64,000 bases of DNA from Scortum barcoo (Eukaryota > Chordata > Actinopteri > Centrarchiformes > Terapontidae): NCBI GenBank assembly GCA_023238725.1, contig CM041548.1:19055752-19119751 (forward strand), read 5' to 3'. The notes beneath the pieces were generated by a model. It saw only the letters and a list, made by a program, of their open reading frames with translations. It did not search any database and had not been told where the DNA came from. Positions 13,504 through 26,700 of this stretch are shown piece after piece. Position 1 is the first letter of the stretch; every line of letters starts with the position of its first letter. A program made the position numbers and the translations under genes.

Positions 13504-15842
13504 TATATACTGCAGAGTCCAAACGCAGAAACGGGGTCTGTTGTAGCTGCAGGTTTCGTGTTTAAAAAGAGGGAGTGGGACACCGGACACATTTAAAATC
13601 CACTTTGCATGCTGGATTTAATCACAGACCTCCACTTTACAGAGCAAACACACAGATGAGATCAGCAAAAACAAAGACTCTTGTCACTGTCCTGTGAAAC
13701 CTGCCACAGTTTACCTGAAAGATAAAATGAGTAAAGGGAAAAATAAAAGGTAAAATCAAATTAAATCTGGAGTTTTTTGTTTCCATTTTCATGTCAACTT
13801 CAGTTTACTTTTCAATACAGATCAGAATAGCAGTACTTGGATATTTGGCAGGAAAGCCACCAATTAACCTCAAAAGTATGCATATCTGAGGCTAAAATCT
13901 CCCACTAAGACCCGAGAAAACTCCTCTGAGGGTCACCTGAGTCTGAGGCAAGGTCATTGGACTCGTTAGTGTGTAGTTGATCGTTATGCTGTCTTTGAGG
14001 GAGTCATTTCTGAGGTCTCTCCACCCTGCCATGTTCCTGCCTCGGTATTTCAGATTTTCCAAGCACTTCCATCAGGAGGTTCAACACTTAAGCCCAACAT
14101 CTCTAATTGTAGGAGATTTTTCTCAAAAACACATATCAAACATTGGTAAATGTGACTTTTATTTCAAAGATATTGCTGGTTGATTCAGAGTTGTAGCGAC
14201 CTTGTTAAGCAACACCTCACTGAGGTAAATGTCAGAAGTCTTTTTAGTTTGTCTGTCAACCAGAATAACTTGGAGACTGACAGAACAAACTCCTGGGATA
14301 TATACACTGTGAGTATTTAAAGCCGAGCTGCATGTTGTACACAAATAGATCTGTTCTGTTGCTATTATAACGCAGAGCTCCACTCGGCCGCACTTTATCA
14401 TTCCCGCTGGAAACTGAATTTCACCTGCTGCAAAAACTTGTGCAAATGGGCCCCGCAAGACAGCCTGCACGAAAATAACAACTTGTTTAATGTGACGTTA
14501 AGACATATTCATGTGACATGAGATACTGTGTATACAGAAGCGGCCAATTAGGGAAAAACTGTTCACATTCACCCTCCCAGTGGCGGTGTTATGAAGTTTG
14601 AACCGGTGTCAACATAAGTAGTAAAAATAGAAGTAAAGAGAATCCATCACTGTCAGCAAAGCAAGGTAATGAGAATTTCAATTATCCATTAAGTACATAT
14701 TTTAATCAAACCTGCTTATAATAAATGAGGATTATCAGCTTTGGAAGTTTATGTTTCACCTCATAAAATACTTTGAAAAGGTGTTTTATGTTCCTCTGCT
14801 CCCTCCGGTATGAACACAGCATTAAAGACATCTACACATAAATAATGGCCTTGGAGAAAGAGCTGACATCTCACGACAAAACTATTTAAAACACGAAACC
14901 CGTTTTAGCTCAAAAACCAGATCAGCTTCACGCCACAGGGAGCTGTCGATGAAAACAACTTTCGCCCTCACTCGCACTCCACCTCCCTCTTTTCACGTGC
15001 GCGGACTTTCCATTCGCTCTGGACGTGCAATTATCTCAAACAAAGAGCATCAAGTCAAAAAGCAACAATGAGAAAAAGAGTAACAGGAAGTGAGATCTTG
15101 GCATAGAGGGGCTGGAGGTTATAGGAGGGGCGCGGAGCTCTAGGCCAGTGCCAGAGCGACACAGCAGGAACGCTGCCCACAGTGACACGCACAGTAGGCA
15201 ACCGCATGGGAAGAAAATTACTAGACTGTTGTGACTGGATGGAACGATCCTGTTCCCAACATAGAGACCGAGACTGGGCCCATTTGTCCTTATTGATAGT
15301 CTGTTGTAAGTGGGCCGGAAACTGTGCCCATAGTTATGATTTCTGTTTTGTATTCCAAACCTATTTTTAACCAGAGATTTTGCTGAACTTCCAGGCAGCT
15401 TCTCAGCAACGAAGCCCTCTTACAGACACAGAAACTACAAGGCCTGCACACAACAAAATACACCCAGCCTGCACACAAACCACCCCCAGATGTTGGTGTA
15501 ATTAACCTGCATTTACTTTCACATCGAGCCTGAGTGAGACAAATACAGGAAAGATGCAGCGGGTCAAAAACTCAGTACGACACCTGCCTTATAATGTCCT
15601 CTGATACTAATTTATCTAAAGAGCAGGTTTGGTGCTTGAACTCTGCCTGGATTAGAAAGCAATAATGTCAAGATGTGCAAACACAGGTTTTCACTGTAAA
15701 GAGTGACACACACTCGCACAAACATGCATCATTAAAGGCTCTTATTTTGAAGGTTGGTCTGAGAGTGCCGCAAGGTCACGAAGGTCATGAAGTGCTTGAG
15801 CATCACTTAAGCTGTAGACTTGGACATTAAATGAGCTTTTGA

Positions 15843-16061
15843 TCAGGGCTGCAACAAACGATGTCCCATTTTTATTGATTCATTTTTTATTAGTTGATTC
15901 ATCAGTTGGTCTAAAATGTCAGGAAAATGGTTTTTGGTCCATCTGATTGTTCAAGTTGCCATCATGTAAAAAAAGGAAAAACAGCATATCATCAGATCTG
16001 AGAAGCTGGAACCAACAAATGTTCCACTTCAATAATTAATTTACTTTGTTGATTATAGATT
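15843..16061. mobile_element. short non-autonomous DNA-transposon-like repeat (GGCTGCAAC family)
   Basis: The segment begins AGGGCTGCAACAAACGAT and contains GTTGGTCTAAAATGTCAG. It ends with AGAAGCTGGAACCAACAAAT and AT-rich GATTAAT-like sequence. I recognise these landmarks from a short repeat common in percomorph fish that starts GGCTGCAACTAACGATTA. The family name and full ends cannot be confirmed here. Confidence 0.65.
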
Positions 16062-17293
16062 CCCTTTGGAGTTATCTTGTAAAGCATCAAAAGTTATATT
16101 TAATTCAGCATTTTCACCCAAATGTTGAATGCATTTCTTCAAATTATGCACTGTTTGCATCCATGTTTGACAGCTTGCAGTCTTCTTCTTCACTCCCTTT
16201 GCAGGTGCATTTCTATACTTTTTTCGTGAACAACTATTGATCAGTGGAATAGTGTTATATTGGTGGATCACATGCACTCATACGTGTGCATGATAACAAA
16301 AACAAAAACATTGCTGCATAGTGCCTTTAGTGGTAAAACCTCTAATTTTCTGTTGAGCATCAAACTTAATAAACTATTTGTTTGAGCAGTGCTTCTACTG
16401 GTTTAACTAATCAGACATGAATCCTTTTTTTGTACTTTTTGTAAACAAGTTTAAACCTCCTGCTTCTTGCAGGACAGAGGTCACGACTCTAAAACAGATT
16501 TTGCATTGGTCAAAGTCAGACTCATGAATAAAGTAAACGAGCTGCAGGAGCATCGCGAGGTTGATCCGGCTTCCTGTGTCTGAGCTTTACCTCTACAACC
16601 CTGAAATGAAAAACACCATCAAGTCACGGCTGTGTTCATAATCAGGTGATTGTCCTCCTGACGGGCCACCTTGTCGGCTGCGAGCTCTTATCATTCATGC
16701 TGCACATGTTGGACTTATGCCATTTAACCAACCAGGCCAGATGTCTCACCTCTCTGTGCCCACGCTGCTCTGTGATTCCTCGACCAGGTCAGAGAGGAGG
16801 ACACAGGTAGCACAGGACTCCTTTGTGTTTTATTAATATTTAATCACTGAACCTGAAGGTCACAGCTCGGCCTCCTGCGTCTCAGAAATACATCTTTAAA
16901 CAAAAAAAATCCCCACAGAGGAAATTATACTTTTACATTTGAACTAAATGAAGTGACCCTGAATCACTTCCACCATTGTCCAACTTTAATAACAACAAAG
17001 CCATGATGATGAACTCTGTGATGTCTCTCCAGCAGCACTGTGCAATGGTGTCAGACCACATTTCAACAGAGTAATATTATACTTCCTGTTCCCACATCTC
17101 ACAGAGAGCCCACTTTAACCAAAGCACGTCTGTACAAATCAATATGGAGCCAATTAATGCTGGTAAGTCGATATACTATACTGACTGAAGCATCCACTCA
17201 TACCAAAGCTGCCATTCAAACGAGCTCGCAGCGTGGTTGTCATTTGAGTGTAAAACCACTGAAGAGGAGAAGAAAAAGGGGGTGTGTTGTTAC

Positions 17294-17384
17294 CTTTATA
17301 TTTCTCTCTGACGTTCTCATAGGCTTGCACATAGTCCTGCTCCTCTGACAGCCGCTGACCTGGGTCAAACATGGGCATGGACAT
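17294..17384 (-). CDS. dst: dst-a1/b-type alternative first exon (residues 1-30 plus one base)
   Basis: It encodes MSMPMFDPGQRLSEEQDYVQ followed by AYENVREKYK, then G|GTAACA. Human dystonin-a1/b begins with about 30 residues containing EEQEYLQAYEDVLERYK, so EEQ-Y-QAYE-V-E-YK is conserved. Phase and split base equal those of the exon at 25190-25403, so both can join the same downstream exon. Two further in-frame ATG codons occur at residues 3 and 5. A (CA)22 tract lies about 310 bp upstream. Confidence 0.83.
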
Positions 17385-17694
17385 GGCCTGTCTGATGCTT
17401 TTCCTCTCTCTTCAAACTTTCTTTTTTAAACTTTGCACTGTGGCACGGTGCGCCCTTCCCTCTGAATCTGTCCCCTCAGTGCTGATAAAAGCCCTCCTGG
17501 CTGTCTGTCCACCTATCTGTCTGTCCCCACCTTCTTCCTCACCCACACTCAGTCACAGTATCCCCCTCTATAAAGCTGTAGATTTCATTCCAGACCACCA
17601 CCAACACCACCACCACCACTCCCCTCCTCTGCTTGAGAAATACCCGCATACATACACACATATCAGACCCTCCTCTTAAAGGCACAGAGAAGCG

Positions 17695-17740
<46 letters not shown>

Positions 17741-20700
17741 ACAGACATAGACACCGTTGGAGGCTGCAGAGCCACAAACACACACACACTCCCGCACAGG
17801 CCGGCTCCACCCCACATAGAGAGACACACATGGCTACCTCCATGAAAAAAAACAAATGACGGAGCTGCGTGGGGTTATTTGAGTTCCCGCTAAGAAACTA
17901 GGGCAAGGCATGGCAAGTGGATCCTGCACTTTAAAATAAACTCCCAGAATGCTCACACGGTTCTCCTCGAAGTCACGTCATATTCCCAAAAGTGAATGAC
18001 GGCAGAAGTGTTAACGCCAGGGAACCACGCCTCTTCAGTGCAGGACAAAATCAGAGCTCAAAGCTAAATGACTGAGTGTGTGTGAAAGTGACAACCACAG
18101 CAACATAGAGTCACACTAAAGCTTTTTATTCCCTTCAGGAGAAAAATATCCATGAACTTCAGTGTGTGACAGTGAACAGATAAACTCACAGACACTCCGA
18201 GATAAAGCAGTGACAATAAAAACTGCAGGATGCCAAGCAGGATGCCAAGAAAAACTGCAGCTACACAAAGATCTTCCTACAAGGAAGTGATGTTTGGAAG
18301 AGGCACAGAGAGCTTATCTCCAAAGGGAAAAATGGAAAAGTTGAGGGAAGGAGAGGAAATTACTGTGAATCATTTCTTTCCAAAAAGCTGTACGTCCACA
18401 TAATGAACTTAGAGAAGTTTTTAGTGCAGATAATTTGGATTCCCTAATTAAGTTGAACTGACTGTTCACTATAAACCGCACTATTGACTGTGTATTATTT
18501 GGAACTGTGATTAAATGAATGAGGGAGAGATGATTTGCCATGTCCCAACAAGCCACGACAGTGAGAGAGTGAGCCATCATTAATGTTATTATATGACCTG
18601 TTAAAATGTCTTCAGTGAAAAACTCGAATATCAAGACTTTACAGAGCAAAGTCATTGTTAATATTATTAGTTAGTTACACCTGTGCAAAAAAAGGCTTTA
18701 AAAGTCTTGACTGTAGGTGAGAAAGTTCAACGTTAAACACTGAATTAACACTGATTACACATCATGTTATGAGTACCTAACATCATTAACAGCTCTGGAG
18801 ACAGATTAATAACATGCACTATAAACGTCAGACCAATCAGAATAGTAATTCACCTACACTGTCACTGTTAAAAACAACTAAATACAGCAGATATCTCTGC
18901 AGCCGGAGCACATGTGTGCGTGCTATCACTTTCTCATACAGCTGGGAGTTTGTGTTTACTCAGCTCCGAAGAGAATACGGAGAATTTCATCAGTGCGAAA
19001 GTGCAAATTGCAAAATTTACATGAATAAATCCTTCACGTCAGGAATGTGAAAGTATTTCAACACTTTGAGTTACTTCAGTGAACGAGTGCAGCGTTTGGG
19101 CCACCCAGCTCAGTGCGGAGTTTCTCAACCAGAGTTACGAGCTTAAAAAAGTTTTTAAGAAAATTGTGTTCACTGGTAACGAGCTCCAGCACCTTCAGCA
19201 TTTCAGTGGTTGTTTTTCAAACTCCATAAAAATGTCCAATATGCTGCTTCAAAAAATAATTAACATATGTATGAACTGAGCTTTCAACTGAATCTAATAA
19301 GCAATAAAAAAACATCCTGACTGTTGGAGAAGAAATTCATTTTTCCAATAAACAGATGTTTTAAAGTTTTATAGACCAAAACACTAACAGCAGGAATGAA
19401 GTGGGAACACAGGGATTATAACTACAATTATGACATTTTTTTGCTTTTTTTAATATAATAACCATTTATGAGGATTATTATACAAACACCTGTTATTGTT
19501 TCAGCTGACATTTATAGAGCAATCTACAACAGAAGCTTTTGATTTGAAACAGCAGAAGGTAATCTGATTACAGATCACCACATAGTACCTGAGTGTCAAT
19601 ATGCAGCTGTAAGAGTTTATCCCAAATATCACATTTGCTATTGATCTAAAAAAAATCAGTTGGACTCAGAGTGGAAAAAAGGAACAACAGTGGATTATTT
19701 GGAGTCAGTGGCGGAGAAATTTACTGTTCAAGTGACAGAAACATGAAAACAGTGAGACCACAGAAAGTCAGAAAATAAAAACACTGTCACTCTGAAGGAA
19801 AAACTGTCTGACCAGTCACCTCTGAGAAATGCAGCGCAAACCACATCGACGACAGCTCGTCCACAGAGACGCCACCAAAGTAAAACAATGAGATTACCAA
19901 TTAAAAACTGAGGGTTTGATGATTTATTTCACCATTTTTCTGTCTGCAGCACATAGAACAAGTTGGCTCGGATGTTTGATGGGCAATATTTATGAATCTG
20001 TCTATTGCACAAAAAAAAAAAAAAAAAAAAAACCCACTGTTTTCTCATTGCTGGCCAGCGGATGGTGTCTCTAAGAGACAAAGTCTCACTTTTGTCTCTC
20101 TGTTTGCTTGTCTGGTTTTTGGCTGGAGTGACTGACGGCAGTGCCAACCAGCCCCCCGCCCACACATCACCAGACGAAAGCCTCTCTGCCCCGACTGTGC
20201 CACTAATTTATGTTCCCCACTGAACGAAAAAGAAAACAACAACACATCTGAGGAAGGATACGACCTCCCCTTCGCCTTTCATTGACTGTGTTTATGTGCA
20301 TTCGCTGATTTGTGTTTTTAAAACCTTGTGTGGTTACTCACTTACAGGTTGGCAGCCTGAATACTAATCAAAGGTTGAAATATAGTCAGCGCAGGAATAA
20401 TGTGTTCCTAAGTTATATATTATTGTAATCACATTACTGTTCCCGTGTCGGTAATTACCGTTGCTGTGGCGACAGATACATCCTTCAGCCTCTTTAACCT
20501 CTTTTAACCTCTTCAAATCCATGAGAACATTTTGTTTTCAGTAAAACAATTTTTAAAAACACAAAAGAAGCTAAAGACATAAAACTTACAATGCATGCAA
20601 CGCAATAATGAATAGCAGCAACTTTAATAAAAATAATAATAAAAATATAATACTCTTAACGGTATTTTTATTAAAAACCTAATTATCTCTGAATTAACTG

Positions 20701-23700
20701 AAGACATTTTCTAACCAGGTTAACACAAATATCCCTGCAAAATTGTTTAAGAGAAATTAAGAGAAATTTACAATGTTGTTCGGCCAATTACCCCAACAAA
20801 GCATAACATTTTCAATTTAGCCTTTTTCTTTTTCGCTGACTCGGTTCATCGTGTTACCACTGTGCACAAACGTACCTCTATTAGCCTCAACATATAGAAA
20901 ATGCATAAAAATGTACTATATGGAATTAAATGAAGGGCTCGTGGCTGTTATCAGAAACACAGACTGACTCAGAAACATGAAGACACTCTCCACTGCACTT
21001 TAGCTTTGGACACTGTCCTCTAGTGTCCAGCATGGATACTGCACAAGTCCTGGTTTATCTATCTCGCTTTAACGCTCTAAGGCAAGTGTCAAATACTTCA
21101 GCATACATTAAAATGGGTATGAATTATCTTTTAACATCAGAGGAAAGTCGTCTTTTTATGGAAACAACTTGTGGTAAGCTCCAGGAACGCAACATGGTGA
21201 GAAAAGAAAAACACCACACAAAGACGGAGGAAACTAAACTTTGCACTTCTCAGTGGCACAAGAGTACCTTCCAGGTCCTGAAGATATCCTTACATACTGC
21301 TGATGCAAGGAGCCACAGCAAAGACTGTAAAATGTGAAATCAATAATGGATCCACAATTCAAAAACTGCACAGAGCCCCACATTGAAAGCGCTTCTGAAT
21401 AATTGATCTGAATCTGTTGCGAGGTTTTCTCGACTTAGAGTTCCTTGAAAACAGAAAAAAGAAGTACAGATCTACAGTAAGACATTTTCAGACTTACATG
21501 AGACACTTTTTTGTACAATTTAAACATGGATGTCTCACTTAAACAGAGGATTGAGCAGTAAGTGCAACCTTGGGCTAAACTTAATTCATGGAGGGGAAGA
21601 AATAAGAGTAAGAAAGTTCGAATGTCTGATTACAACACTGACAAAACAGGAGCCCTTTCACAGTAAAACTAAGAGGAAAAGCCTATTTTCTTCAGTCCTC
21701 ATTCTGTCTCGTCTTGATCTGTTAAAGTTAAACAGCCTTCAGCGATGTTCCTGGATGAAATGTGGAAAGATTCACTGGTACTGCAATAACACTATGCTCC
21801 TCTCCCACACTGCTGGGCATTAGTCATGTTGGACGTCTCACTGAGAAACAGGATGAAAGATTACTGGTTCAGGACAAAAACATTTCATTTTGTTTTGTGT
21901 ATTCAGGAAGTGACCACAGACCACAAACCAGACAGTCTTTATGAACACCGTTGTGTCACCTATATCTAAATAAATATGTACTGATGCTTCAAACGGTGAT
22001 CACCTGCAGAGCTGCACCACAGTGATGATCTCATCAGCAGCTGTGGTTAAAAAACAGTCTCCTCAAATGTGATGTATTTCTCTGGGAGCATGTTTTAAAT
22101 ACAAGAGGAATAAATAAAAAGAAATGAAGGACATCGTAGAGCTGAAGGGTTATGTAACATGACTGAGTGCAACCCATCAAACACTTTTCACCATCTTGGC
22201 AAAACCCAAGAGGGGAAAAGGCAAAAATCCAAACTGGGAGAGGCAAACGTTTGTGAGGTATCATAATGAGGCTCCTCGTGTCTACTGGGATAGTAAAATG
22301 TTATGTAAAGGGAGAGTTCATACAGTCACTCTCGACTCTGTTCGGAGCACATAAGTTACACACTTTTACTATTTTTACTAAAATTACACTATATTTACTA
22401 AAAACATTTATTATTATTATAGTTAAATGTCAGTGAACAATCATGCACATTTCTAAATGACACACAAACTTTCAAATAATTCAGAGGCCTTCCAATTACT
22501 GGGAAAACTGAATGATCAGAAATAAGTCGAGCTACAATCTCTTGTGAAAACACAATAAAACACCCAGCACAGGTGAAATTAACAGTAAAATATGACAAGA
22601 AACCAAGCTGCATACCCGGCTTACATTTCACTTCAACTTGCTTTTATTTATTGGGTTTCTACAGCATGTGAACATTTTGACCTGACAATGGCACAACAAT
22701 TATCATCAGCAATACCAACAGAATTCTTCTTGTGGGATATGAATTGATTAATTAGTCTCTGTGCCCAATTTCTTGGTGAGTCCACCCAATAACTATTGAT
22801 ATAATTTGCAGAGAACCCCAGGGTGGCACCGGAGGAAAAAATGTGAGACAATCAAAGTCTTTAGGATTCATGCTCTGGGGACCATGAATGTATGTGCAAA
22901 GTGTAACAACAATACATCTGATATTATTCAGATAATTCAGTCATCCCTGGTGCTAGAATGGCTAAAAACATTGACTCAATAACTATTTAACACAGTTACA
23001 ATCACCTGGATTATGCCACTGCATGAAAAGTCACTACTGGGAAAGAGTTACTCACTGAGGTTAACAAAACTGTGAATAAAGCTATTCTAGTTATTTATAA
23101 TTTTAGCCGTTAATCATCATTTCTGGTTTTGTGGTTCCCTGAGATCGCAGTCTTTTGTGACCGGAGATCAGTGTTTTTATGTTTGTCTGGATGGAGGGCA
23201 TATCATGGGTGCAGTAAATAACTCACGTACACATTCATTCATGAATCATTTGAGGCTGAAGAGCGCCTGGTGGACGTTGTGAGCCATGACAACAACAACA
23301 ACACGTGACTGCTAAACCAGGACTCCCCTCCTCAGTCTCGTTCACCAGCACTTTATTGTGCTTTTTTTATCACTATCATTCTGCACGGACAACAACAGAG
23401 CTCACAGTTATCGGATCAATAAACTAACATGTTAGAAAGCCACAAAAAAAAAAAACCTTTATACACGCTTACTGACATTTTATTTAGTGTCAGTCTCCAC
23501 CGGCTGCCTCTCAAACTGTCTGCAGCTTGATAACAAATGCTCCTGTCTCCATTTGTTGTGAGATAAAGCTCCATCTGCAGCCTTGTATGTGTCTCACAGG
23601 GCTAATGAATTGGACCGGGGGCCTTCATGGCAGCAATCCAACAGAGACAACACTGATGCGGTCGCTTTATCTAACTTATTTAATCGGATCCTGGCTTCCT

Positions 23701-26700
23701 GCTCCAATCTACGGGCATTACAGCAAGTCACGAGAAGGACATTTGAGTGAACATTTAAATCTCCAGAAGTAAATTAACCAGATTTCTCATTATCGCCCTA
23801 AAACGTGAGCTCGTGAAGCAGCTCTGCAGAAGAACTTGGAGTCATACAATCCTGCTGCTGCTGCTGTTGTGTGTGCAGAGACAATAACACCCAGTCACAC
23901 AACACTACTGCTGCTGCAGTACCCCACCCCACCAAATCAATATCAGAGGGGGGGGGTTCAGTGATGCCTTTTGTGGTCCGAAGAGACAGTATGAACCCAA
24001 CACCCACCGCTGGAAGTGCTGAGGCAGCTCTTCCCGAGCGTTTCGACCATTTACAGGAGGTGGAGGAGCTGCAGAAACTGGACAGGACCTCTGGTAGATA
24101 AAGAGACGTGCCTGACAGTCTGAAACCCCCCTGTGGAAAATAAATGAGTGTAAAGGGAGATGGTAATGATGCTGTTACGCAATACATCTCTTTCAACTGC
24201 CTACAGGAGTCTCTGAGGTGCTGTGAGGTATGTATGAAAAATTTGGAACAGTAGATCATTTCTTTTTAATTAAAGTGGAACTAACTGTTTTTAATCCATC
24301 GATTGTAGGTAATATAGAGTGAACCAAGATCAATATAAACACAAAAATTGATTTGAAATTGATTGATGTGTTTGCACATACATTATCAACATATGCATAT
24401 TAAAATTCCTTAAAAAGCTAATAATTTGTAGCAGAAAATCTCTTCTTATGAGATGTTAATGTGCTGTAAAATAAGCAGAGTGATTTCACAAAGTGTCCAG
24501 AAAAAAATTGACAAGACAACCTATCAACCTAGAAGCGTGAAGCCAAGAATACAAGGCAATAATTATATGAAGGGGCCGTGCGTGAGACAACAGTCATAAC
24601 AAAGTAAACCCCCAAAGCAACAGGAACAACTAATTCAGCCCATTACACTCAGGCAAGTCAACAGCAGGAAAGCATCATAACACACATGATAAATGACAAC
24701 CAAAGAAAACAGTCAGAACTCAGTCCACAAACACCAATCCAAACTCTGCACACAGACAAATACGTGGCTTAACGACATAAAAGCAGAAACTACTGGGCCA
24801 CGAATGCCAAGATATACAGGATAATAATAAAACAGTTGGCAGCATCACAGCTTGTTATTTTACTCATTTTTCAAAGAACAAAAACACCGAGCGGAGCCGA
24901 GGCATCCACTCACGATATGCGTAACAGCATATGTGACAGATCCTCGAATCTGTGTAAAGTGAAGCATTGAGTCAGGCTGACAGAAAACTCCTGATCCAAC
25001 TCGGAGTGCACATTTTGGACAACAGCTGATGTGAGGAGAGGAAGATAAACAGAGTCGCAACAAGCCAGAAGCCGCAGCGACGACCACAAATCAAACATCA
25101 CGATTGCCAAATAAACTTAAAAAGATGAAAACAAACGTCCCTATCGCAGACACCTCCTCCTCCTGTGCCTTTCTGCGTGAACACCGTACCTGCGATGCGG
25201 ATGACGGCCCTCTCCGCCGGGTCCAGCACATCTCCGGAGGCCGACTTGGAGCGCTTGATGCGGTGGTGTTTGGGCAGGTTCCAGGGCAGCGTGTCTCCGG
25301 GGGACGGGGAGTAACCCACTGAACTCAGGTCGCTGGAGCTCTCCTCCGACGCCGCCCTGACCAGAGGCCTCCTCTTCGGCTTGTCCTTCACCTCCTCCAT
25401 AGCCTGGACGGACACAGAGAGAAAATCTCTTAAAATGAGAAGAAGGAGCACAGAACAGAGAGTCTTTGTGACTTAATGTTTTCTGTATTGTTGTCGTGAA
25501 ATGGCAGCTACCAACTATTAGTCCAAAGTACCAGGGCGGGAAGGTCCAAAAAATATTCTGGTTTATTTTACTGAAAGTCACAACGCAAATTTACAAGCAG
25601 CTCAGAGGTGCTGCTGAGAAACTGAATTTAAAAAACTGTTTACAGGAATAAAAACTGTTTGACCTTCATGACAAATGAGACTAAACCACTACAAAATATT
25701 ATGGATTATTGGATGAACACTTGATGGAAAAAAATGGAGAAAAATCTTTAATGAGATATAACTAAGTACATTTATTCAAGTACAAATCTGATGTATCTGT
25801 ACTTTGCTTGAGTATTTTTAAATCATGCAACTTTATACTTGTACTTCACTGCATTTCAGAGGGAAATATTGGACAGTACTTTTTACTGCACTACATTCAT
25901 CTGACAGCTAAAGTATCAACCAACAGTAAGTCAGATTTGCATTTATTTGGATAACTGATGAATTGACTGAATTTTTTTTTTCAAATAGATGTCAGTTTTA
26001 ACTCTGATGTAACTGTGAGGGGCATTTCTCACCATCTCCCAGCAGGCCTTTCTGTGACACTTCACTTCCTGTCCCCCTCACAAACAGACCTGTAAACTCC
26101 ATTTTGAGGTTAAAAAACAGGAACTCTGCTCACCAGTTGTTAATTTTCCTAAAACTTCTTCAACCGGACACTTTTTGGCCTGACAGACTCTGGAAACCTG
26201 TGAATGATCAGGTGTGAGATTTACCTACAGACTACCCAGCATGCAGCGCTCTCTTAAAGCAACAGGCTCCCTTTGGGAAACCATGGTAACCAATTATGGT
26301 GGCCAATGACTTCTTGAATAATAATAATAATAATAAAGGTCAATAATTATTTGTACTATTGGGTTTTACTTTGTTGTGCAAAATGTCTGAAGTCAATATC
26401 ATGATATTAAGTTTTTTTCTAGCACAATATCCATGGTGGAAAAAGTATTCAGATCTTTTACTTAAGGTAAAGTACTTATGCCACGCTTTGAAAATAGTCC
26501 ACTACAAGTCCTGTGTTTACCAGTAACTTAAGTATTTTAGTCTTTATCAGGCAAATGTAGTTAAAGCATCAAAGTAAGAGTATTCACTGTGCAGTAAAAT
26601 GGTCCCTGTCAGTCTTTAACTTTATATCTGATGCTTCTGGATTAATATTACATTAGTGTGTATGATGCATTTTACTGCTGTAGATGTTTCAGGCTGAGCT

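Larger units (their letters stand above)
1..17293 (-). other. dst: dst intronic sequence downstream of the a1-type first exon
   Basis: No dst exon was found here; in particular no reverse complement of a KVQKKTFTKW-type coding exon. The stretch holds microsatellites at 7.5 and 13.5 kb, the interleaved duplication at 9.6-10.0 kb, dispersed repeats at 9.4, 11.2 and 15.8 kb, and an X-box-like motif at 1365. A GC-richer segment lies at about 2.05-3.07 kb. Confidence 0.7.
17385..25189 (-). other. dst: dst sequence upstream of the a1-type exon (a2 intron)
   Basis: It should contain the promoter and 5' UTR of the a1-type transcript next to 17384, including the (CA)22 tract. The rest is AT-rich with a poly-A run, a dispersed repeat at 22.7 kb, an X-box-like motif at 20460 and a weak CTCF-like motif at 21013. 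No exon is recognised. Confidence 0.65.

Noticed and set aside
17539..17845. Frames over the CA repeat upstream of the dst-a1 exon
   Set aside because: They are microsatellite translations in the probable promoter or 5' leader.
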